From CAYUQT01 sp964596165 (GTDB lineage Bacteria; Planctomycetota; Phycisphaerae; UBA1845; JAFGLZ01), in contig CAZQTW010000045.1 of assembly GCA_964596165.1 (NCBI GenBank), forward strand, positions 1 through 55,418: 55,418 bases of DNA, in the 5' to 3' direction. A program made the translations under genes and the position numbers. Positions 50,392-55,418 of this stretch are shown one piece after another (the stretch's first letter is position 1; the number at the start of each line of letters is the position of its first letter). The notes below the pieces were generated by a model. That model was not told the origin of the DNA. It saw only the letters and a program-made list of their open reading frames with translations, and did no database searches.

Positions 50392-50530
50392 GAGAAAGAT
50401 AACAAGCACCGCGGCAAGTTCGCGGTTGACAGAACCTTCTGCCCTCCTCCCCCACCGATGACGCAGAAGTCCTTGCCGGGTGTCGTCTGAGTTCTCATAC
50501 GATGCCCGGCAGGACTGGCGTCTTTTTATT
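50392..50530 (+). ncRNA. Candidate small RNA with anti-Shine-Dalgarno loop
   Basis: After miaB, a TATAAG -10-like box (50380-50385) precedes about 140 nt with three hairpins. The first is ACCGCG/CGCGGT (50408-50413 with 50421-50426). The second is CTTCTGC/GCAGAAG (50436-50442 with 50463-50469), whose 20-nt loop begins CCTCCTCCCCC. The third is a strong terminator stem (50470-50480 with 50504-50513 core) followed by TCTTTTTATT. The CCTCC loop is complementary to ribosome-binding sites, a layout known in C-rich-loop regulatory RNAs. The -35 is weak. Confidence 0.45.
50468..50530 (+). terminator. Strong intrinsic terminator downstream of miaB
   Basis: AGTCC-T-TGCCGGG (50468-50480) pairs with CCCGGCA-GGACT (50504-50515), giving 12 pairs with one bulged T, followed by GGCG and TCTTTTTATT. 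It reads only on the plus strand. It may end miaB read-through, the candidate small RNA, or both. The rest of 50282-50655 holds no recognisable protein gene. Confidence 0.85.
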
Positions 50531-50655
50531 TGCGCCCGTGTTCGCCCCGTGGACGAGACCCGCACCGGGAGAGTCTTCGGAAGAGAAGGCGAGCCGAAGA
50601 CGGTGAACCTCCGCCACCTGTGGACGACTCGTCAGACCAACGGATCAGCACCTTC

Positions 50656-51729
50656 TCAAATCGAAGTGACCGACAGGGTGTACGCTTGTCCCGCGTTGAA
50701 CGTCTGCTTGCCCAACAACGGACGCGTGGTGGTTGCCGGGGGTATCACGAGGTACTCGTAATAGCCCGGATCCAGCGTGAACTGCGTGTCTTTGCCCGAA
50801 AGGATCTTGACCACATGGTGTTGCGGCCCGAAGAAGGCAACCGAGATATCGCCGGTAAGGGAGTTCTTCACGGTCATCTCCACCTTGTCGGGCGTCGTAC
50901 CGGGAGTCTGTGAGAGCAGGCCAAGGTCCACCGGAGGCAGCCCAAAGGTGGTCAAGAGCTGGAAGGTCAACCGGTCCAGGTTCATCGGCGCAAGCGTGAG
51001 GGCCCGGTTGATGGGGACTTGAATGAGCAGCCGTTCGGTGTCTATGCCCATCGCCCTGGCCGTCGTGAATTCCGTTCGGAATCCGCCCTCCGCCGCCGCA
51101 TCCTGGACAAATGTCACAATGACGACGTCCCCGAGAAGATAGTCTGTCCCGAGGTATCGGGTAATCCCCTGCGAGGTGCCCTGCGTCGGAATCGAGGCTT
51201 GAGGGTCTCCAAACGGTGCGCCGGAGAAGCCGATGTCTTGCCGGAGCAGGTCGATGCCGGGTGCATACGTAGCCGTGATCGTCTGCACGGGAAAGAACGT
51301 GAAGGTCGCCGTTCGGTCGTGCAATCCCTTGTCGCGGATGAGCTCGATCAGCCTTCGTTCGCCGATGGCGAGCACACGAGTGCAACGGAGAGCCCACGTC
51401 AGTCCAACGCTGTTCGGTCCCACTTCGAGGTCCTCGGTCGCGCCAAGTTGCCCGAATGTCACAATCGTGTCCTGATCCTGGGGATCATATCCGCCGAAGG
51501 TACCGATGGCCCTGTAGGCCGTACGATTGATGAATCCGACGCCGACCTGCCCTCGTTGGCTCCCCTCACCGAACCGAGCCAGTGTCAGATTACCAAGCAA
51601 GTCAGGGCCCAGGGGTCTCGTCGCGTTGCTGAGTGCGTCCGGGGTACAGCCTGTCGCCATCGAAAGGACGACGAGCGTGGCGCAGGATGCCACGATCGCC
51701 ATGTAAAGCCGACATCTGGAAGAGTTCAT
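50656..51729 (-). CDS. Lipoprotein of unknown function
   Basis: A 357-aa protein with a lipoprotein signal ending LVVLSMATGC. The rest looks beta-rich and has no recognisable catalytic motif. It has two halves: residues 45-180 (LTLARFGEGSQRGQVGVGFINRT, FGGYDPQDQDTIV) and 180-357, whose final part reads PGYYEYLVIPPATTTRPLLG and QAYTLSVTSI, similar to edge-strand domains of surface proteins. GAGGG lies before ATG 51729. It is divergent from another lipoprotein gene, suggesting a shared control region. Family unknown to me. Confidence 0.7.
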   Translation of the reverse strand: MNSSRCRLYMAIVASCATLVVLSMATGCTPDALSNATRPLGPDLLGNLTLARFGEGSQRGQVGVGFINRTAYRAIGTFGGYDPQDQDTIVTFGQLGATEDLEVGPNSVGLTWALRCTRVLAIGERRLIELIRDKGLHDRTATFTFFPVQTITATYAPGIDLLRQDIGFSGAPFGDPQASIPTQGTSQGITRYLGTDYLLGDVVIVTFVQDAAAEGGFRTEFTTARAMGIDTERLLIQVPINRALTLAPMNLDRLTFQLLTTFGLPPVDLGLLSQTPGTTPDKVEMTVKNSLTGDISVAFFGPQHHVVKILSGKDTQFTLDPGYYEYLVIPPATTTRPLLGKQTFNAGQAYTLSVTSI

Positions 51730-52051
51730 TGTGTACCCTCGCTCAGAGCCCTGCAGGAGAAAAACGCTGAGGAAAAACCCTTACCGGGTTTTAGTCCCGC
51801 CACGCCCCAAGGTCAACGCCTCACTCCCAAATCGACCAACTGAAATCGATCTCTGAAGCCGAATGGACGAAGATCCGCGGATTCGATCGCGGGGCACTGT
51901 TTGTAGGTCCCTTAAGATCAAGGACTTGGAGATTCTCTCTGTTGACTTTGGCACGTTCGTGCCGATAGCATGAAGTAGGTTATTGTGCAGGCATTCTCTT
52001 CGGGGGCAAGGGCCCAGTGGCCCCATAGCAGGATCAAGGACGGTTTCATCG
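51730..52051. other. Divergent region with terminator-like hairpin and lipoprotein promoter
   Basis: 322 bases between divergent lipoprotein genes. AAAACCC-TTACC-GGGTTTT (51774-51792) forms a 7-bp hairpin close to the start of the minus-strand gene and could attenuate that transcript. The remaining notable feature is the promoter with an internal inverted repeat at 51941-51970. Confidence 0.45.
51941..51970 (+). promoter_or_regulatory. Promoter with inverted repeat in the spacer
   Basis: TTGACT (51941-51946) is followed after 18 bp by TAGCAT (51965-51970). Inside the spacer is GGCACG-TT-CGTGCC (51949-51962), a symmetric site placed where a repressor or a spacer-bending MerR-type activator would bind. 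The lipoprotein gene at 52052 begins about 76 bp after the predicted start of transcription. Confidence 0.45.
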
Positions 52052-52867
52052 ATGCAGACTCTCAAGCAAGGACGCAGACAGACGGTCGTTCACTGGGGCG
52101 CGCTCGCACTCATCGCGTGGCCCATGGCATCTTGTACGCCGATTCCGACCACAAACACGGACTACAATTGGCCGGCCGTTACAACCATGGCCATCTGGCC
52201 TGTCAGCCCGGCCACCACCATGGTCTTGGGACGCAACGGCAACCCCATGACCATTGCATGGAACGTGGCCGTGGTTCCCCAAACGACCCCAACCGTCTCA
52301 CTAATGCTGTACCCAGACCCCGACCTGGGGGACCCAAACGATGGCAACAACGTTTTGGTCACCAATCTCGATACGACAGTGACTCAGTGGCCGTTCTCGG
52401 GCCGAGACGCCAACAATGTCCTCGTCCCGGCGGGCACATACCGCGTGCGATATACAATCGACGATGGCTCCGTTGCGGCTTCCAACAAATCGGAGGGAAC
52501 GGTCATCGTTCCGCTGAGGTTCACGGCGCCGACCGCCGATGTAACGTTCTCGCAATCGGCGGGCCAAACCATTACCTGGGAGACGGAAGCCTTCTCCTCG
52601 ACGATCGTGCGACTGGACATTTGCCTGAGTGTGGACCCGAACGACGGCAACGATCTGGTATTCCTCAATAAGAACGGCATGCTCTTCGGCGATGGTTCGA
52701 TCGACTTCGAGGGGACAGTGTATGAACCCAACAACGCGAGCGAACCGAATGGCCATCTTGTCCCACCGGACGTATACTACTTGAGGGCCAGGGTCTGGCC
52801 GTCAAGCGCCCAAGGGCCGTTCTTCATCCCGGCCGGCGGTCGTCTGATCATTCTGCCCGACCCGTAA
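52052..52867 (+). CDS. Lipoprotein with repeated Asp/Asn-rich segments, function unknown
   Basis: A 271-aa protein with an N-terminal signal whose lipobox is PMASC. It appears to have two similar beta-sandwich halves. One contains SLMLYPDPDLGDPNDGNNVLVTN, the other LDICLSVDPNDGNDLVFLN; each is followed by a PAGTYRVRYTIDDG or PPDVYYLRARVWP strand. DPNDGN in both halves looks like a calcium-binding loop. The architecture suggests a secreted, membrane-tethered structural or binding protein. ATG 52052 has AAGGACGG upstream. Confidence 0.7.
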   Translation: MQTLKQGRRQTVVHWGALALIAWPMASCTPIPTTNTDYNWPAVTTMAIWPVSPATTMVLGRNGNPMTIAWNVAVVPQTTPTVSLMLYPDPDLGDPNDGNNVLVTNLDTTVTQWPFSGRDANNVLVPAGTYRVRYTIDDGSVAASNKSEGTVIVPLRFTAPTADVTFSQSAGQTITWETEAFSSTIVRLDICLSVDPNDGNDLVFLNKNGMLFGDGSIDFEGTVYEPNNASEPNGHLVPPDVYYLRARVWPSSAQGPFFIPAGGRLIILPDP

Positions 52868-52927
52868 GCCCTGGACCGTGCCATCAAGCGAGTGTGCAAT
52901 AACCTGATTGAAGATGGGGTTTCAGGC

Positions 52928-53968
52928 ATGGCAGGTATGTTTGCCCGAAGATGCGGTCGTCCTTACGAGGAGGTGTCAAGAGCCGAGAAGGCGATTGGGG
53001 CGGTCATCCTGTTTGTGTTGGCCGCCGTGGGCGGCGCAGCGGTATATGCTCTCACGGTTCGGACCGACGGTGAGAAGGTCGTCACAATTGCAGCGGTCAC
53101 GGATAAGACTGCCCGGCCGGCGGTCGATCGCCCCACCGACGGTCCGAAGACCTTCGACCTGCCCAAGGTCGCGACGGAGGGCTGGACGGGACCGGAGCAG
53201 GTGCAGGCATTCACACCGGAGTCCGTCCATCAGAAGATCAATGGCCGGGACGGCCTCTACTTGGCGTACGGCATTGCGAGCCTGACCTTCGGCTCCTACA
53301 AGCGAACGGGCCAGGACGATCGTTACGTCGACGCCTACGTCTACGACATGGGGTCTCCTTTCAATGCGTTCGGATGCTACAAGGCCGAGTACGCCGAAGG
53401 CATGCCCGCCATACCCATCGGTCGGGGAGGTTACCGAGCTGAACGAAGTGTGTTCTTCTGGAAGGGCGCTTACTACGTTCAACTCGTGGCCGGCGACGGC
53501 GTCACGAAGGACGACGATTCGATGGTCGAGGATCTCGGAAGGCAGATCGCCGGCAGGATTCCCGATGATGGGACACCACTGTGGGGCGACGGCGTCCTAC
53601 CCAAGGTCAACCGCAAGCCCGACGGCCTCGGCTACGAGCGGATCAACGCCTTCAGCCTCGATTTCCTGAAGGACATATTCCGTGCAAACTATGTGGAGGG
53701 GCAGAGTCAATACGCAATGTTCATCCACCGTGCGGACAGTCCCGAGGCAGCCCGACAGGTTTTTGACCGGTACGCGGAGTACCTTGGAAAGCATGGAAAG
53801 ATGCTTGCCCGACAAGACAGCCCCGGCGGTCAAACGCTCGTGGGCGAGGCGACCGGGATGTTCGACGTGGTGTTCTGCAAGGATCGATACGTGGGCGGGG
53901 TCAACGGTGCGGAAGACCGAAAGCTGGCCGAGGCTCGCGCCACGGCGTTTCGCGACGCTCTGAAGTAG
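52928..53968 (+). CDS. DUF6599-family membrane-anchored protein
   Basis: A 346-aa protein with one N-terminal membrane helix (AIGAVILFVLAAVGGAAVYAL) and a two-domain soluble part. It shows FTPESVHQKINGRDGLYLAYGI, VDAYVYDMGSPFNAFGCYKAEY and VFFWKGAYYVQLV in the first half and QYAMFIHRADSPEAARQVFDRY in the second. These are features I associate with DUF6599 proteins of planctomycetes and related bacteria. No enzymatic role is established. The start is uncertain (52928 ATG chosen, 52892 GTG possible). It is 99 bp upstream of the DUF362 gene and probably works with it. Confidence 0.7.
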   Translation: MAGMFARRCGRPYEEVSRAEKAIGAVILFVLAAVGGAAVYALTVRTDGEKVVTIAAVTDKTARPAVDRPTDGPKTFDLPKVATEGWTGPEQVQAFTPESVHQKINGRDGLYLAYGIASLTFGSYKRTGQDDRYVDAYVYDMGSPFNAFGCYKAEYAEGMPAIPIGRGGYRAERSVFFWKGAYYVQLVAGDGVTKDDDSMVEDLGRQIAGRIPDDGTPLWGDGVLPKVNRKPDGLGYERINAFSLDFLKDIFRANYVEGQSQYAMFIHRADSPEAARQVFDRYAEYLGKHGKMLARQDSPGGQTLVGEATGMFDVVFCKDRYVGGVNGAEDRKLAEARATAFRDALK

Positions 53969-54067
53969 CAGCGGACATGAAGGGTGGCGGAGGATTCGCC
54001 CTCCCGGGCCGCACGTGTGGTCATGAGTCACCGTGTGAACGACCTCGAGCCGGAGGTAAGGTTGTCC

Positions 54068-55165
54068 GTGTCGAAATCCACGAGTGCCAACCCATCGGAA
54101 GAGCAGGCCCCCTCGTCGTGTCCGTCGCGGAGGAATGTGCTTCGAGTCGGCGCAACGCTGGGGGTGGCCGGAATTGCCGCGGCCGGATATGCGCTGCTCT
54201 ATGATTCCAAAGGCGACCGCGGACTGCCCCGTCGTCAGGCTACCCGACTCAAGGACTACTTCGCGAGCATCTACGATCAGGCCGTCAGCGAATCGCTGCC
54301 CCGTCTGAGTATCGTGCGTGGCCAAGACCTTGCCAAAATGGTAGAGGCCGCCCTTGGACCTTACGGCGGCATGGGACGTTTCGTCAAATCGGGCGATATC
54401 GTTCTGGTGAAGCCCAACGTCGGCTTTGCCAGCGGGCCCTCGATCGGCGCCACCACCAGCCCCGAGCTCGTCGAGGTGGTCGTGAGACAGTGTATTGCGG
54501 CCGGCGCGGCCAAGGTCATCGTGGCCGACAATCCCATCGCCACCCCGGAGACGGCCTTTCTCAAGTCCAAGGTCGGACCGACAGCCCAGAAGGCCGGCGC
54601 GCAAGTCATGCTGCCAAGCCAGCCGGATTTCCTCAACATCGAGATTCGGCCCGGCAAGCCGGACGCCGGCAAAGGCGAGTCGCTGGGAACGTGGCCGATC
54701 TTCTGGAAACCGATCGCTCAGGCCACCAAGGTCATCGGCCTGCCGACGGTTAAGGACCACAATTTGTGTTCCGCCTCGCTCTCGATGAAGAACTGGTACG
54801 GGCTGCTCGGGGGACGCCGCGACCAGTTCCATCAGGCCATCGACAATATTGTAAGCGACCTGGGTCTGATGATCAGCCCAACGCTGATCATCGCGGACGG
54901 CATGCGCGTTCTGATGCGAAGCGGGCCGACGGGCGGACGAACAACCGACCTGAAGGCGGCCAACACGATCGTAGCGGCCTTGGACCCGGTGGCGTGCGAT
55001 GCCTGGTGTTACCAGAACCTCCTCGAACGCGACGCCGGACGTCTGAAATACCTGGAACTGGCCGAATCCAAGTTTGGACCCACCACCCTCTTGAGACGAT
55101 TCGGACAACGCGACTGGCAGGCGTACAAACGCCAGGGACTCCTCCGAGAAGCGAACGTGGCCTGA
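54068..55165 (+). CDS. DUF362-domain protein with Tat-type signal
   Basis: A 365-aa protein. GGAGGTAAG at 54052-54060 supports GTG 54068 as the start. The N-terminus has a twin-arginine-like signal SRRNVLRVGATLGVAGIAAAG. The DUF362 domain has VKPNVGFASGPSIGATTSPEL, AAKVIVADNP, IGLPTVKDHNLCSASLSMKNWYG (cited in parts: LPTKDHN-like LPTVKDHN and SLSMKNWYG) and ADGMRVLMRSGPTGG. DUF362 proteins often accompany ferredoxins; no Fe-S cysteine motif is in this one. The roughly 250 bases after it lack the expected ferredoxin gene. The role is unknown; possibly an exported redox partner of the DUF6599 protein. Confidence 0.8.
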   Translation: MSKSTSANPSEEQAPSSCPSRRNVLRVGATLGVAGIAAAGYALLYDSKGDRGLPRRQATRLKDYFASIYDQAVSESLPRLSIVRGQDLAKMVEAALGPYGGMGRFVKSGDIVLVKPNVGFASGPSIGATTSPELVEVVVRQCIAAGAAKVIVADNPIATPETAFLKSKVGPTAQKAGAQVMLPSQPDFLNIEIRPGKPDAGKGESLGTWPIFWKPIAQATKVIGLPTVKDHNLCSASLSMKNWYGLLGGRRDQFHQAIDNIVSDLGLMISPTLIIADGMRVLMRSGPTGGRTTDLKAANTIVAALDPVACDAWCYQNLLERDAGRLKYLELAESKFGPTTLLRRFGQRDWQAYKRQGLLREANVA

Positions 55166-55418
55166 CGCGAGATCCGGACCTCATCTGATACGGCGACACC
55201 GCTCAGCTCGCACCACGGTCCGCGGGGGGACGCGTGCAAAGGACACCCAGAGCGGGCTCCGGCGAGATCGGTCGCGTTGAACCTAAGGTCGGCGGTGTAC
55301 CGTCGGGAAGGTCGCGATTCGTCGGCATTCTCCGAATGGGAAACACGCTCAAGAAAAGGGCTCCTCTAGCCCGGATTATTCATACCGCTTTGGCATCTTG
55401 ATGGAAAGGTTGTCCCGC
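55166..55418. other. Non-coding right edge of the window
   Basis: No gene recognised in the last 253 bases. A short hairpin GGGCT-CCTCT-AGCCC near 55358-55372 is followed by GGATTATTCAT. It may be a weak terminator for the DUF362 gene or the edge of an element lying beyond the window; there is not enough sequence to decide. Confidence 0.4.

Noticed and set aside
53597..55108. Open frame of about 503 codons opposite the DUF6599 and DUF362 genes
   Set aside because: It crosses two real genes and their gap on the other strand and shows no recognisable protein features.
55358..55390. Insertion-sequence end at the right edge
   Set aside because: The hairpin plus GGATTATTCAT looked like an element terminus, but without a transposase gene, a second end or a target duplication in the window it cannot be supported.
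1..55418. CRISPR array, prophage, integrase or conjugation genes
   Set aside because: No regularly spaced repeats and no mobile-element protein signatures were found on either strand.

Overview
The window is GC-rich, gene-dense bacterial DNA with about 45 protein genes and no rRNA, intact tRNA, phage, transposase or CRISPR array. The gene content suggests a heterotrophic planctomycete or a relative in the PVC group. The signs are a Gfo/Idh/MocA oxidoreductase next to a sugar cupin, several short lipoproteins, a DUF6599-DUF362 pair, inositol-catabolism genes, large secreted glycoside hydrolases and a Bacteroidetes/fungal-type ketol-acid reductoisomerase. This placement is an inference from gene families; no search was run.

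Layout. 1-3000: end of a hydrolase gene, then a zinc-type ABC operon (ATPase and binding protein, no permease) divergent from a Fur/Zur regulator, with a tandem 11-bp repeat between them. 3190-5975: a thiamine-diphosphate enzyme, a DUF202 membrane protein, a decayed PIN-domain gene and a YjbQ-family gene. 6109-10912 (minus): a myo-inositol catabolism operon iolD-(fragment)-iolB-iolC-SDR, divergent from a CUT1 sugar ABC transporter (binding protein and two permeases, 11129-14375). 14392-18639 (minus): a four-gene MacB/Lol-like ABC operon with every junction overlapping. 19000-25694 (plus): a cyclophilin lipoprotein, an Ig-like repeat lipoprotein, a YhbY RNA-binding protein, an EamA transporter, a GT9 glycosyltransferase and a BtuCD/FepCD-like ATPase-permease pair.

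25718-28753 (minus): GH88-like unsaturated uronyl hydrolase, cupin and Gfo/Idh/MocA oxidoreductase, probably for uronate-containing glycans. 28896-35040: membrane-anchored EEP-family enzyme, M14 peptidase lipoprotein, family-4 uracil-DNA glycosylase, 2-hydroxyacid dehydrogenase and a GT39-like membrane glycosyltransferase. 35045-44799: a 1237-aa secreted glycoside hydrolase with duplicated N-terminal modules, a ferredoxin-nitroreductase, ilvC with a clear promoter and terminator, a CDF cation exporter behind a structured leader, and a secreted GH2 enzyme. 45053-48412 (minus): dTDP-L-rhamnose genes in the order rmlC-like, rmlA, rmlB, rmlD. 48851-50281: miaB. 50656-55165: two divergent lipoproteins, DUF6599 and DUF362.

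The most interesting non-protein signals are: (i) a candidate small RNA of about 140 nt downstream of miaB, with an anti-Shine-Dalgarno C-rich loop and a strong intrinsic terminator; (ii) a cloverleaf-like leader before the CDF gene that can alternatively form a terminator-like hairpin; and (iii) gene remnants (PIN domain, methyltransferase-like tail) lodged between or inside operons. The carbohydrate genes together (inositol, uronate, galactoside or glucuronide hydrolysis, sugar import) describe an organism that degrades complex plant- or algae-derived glycans.
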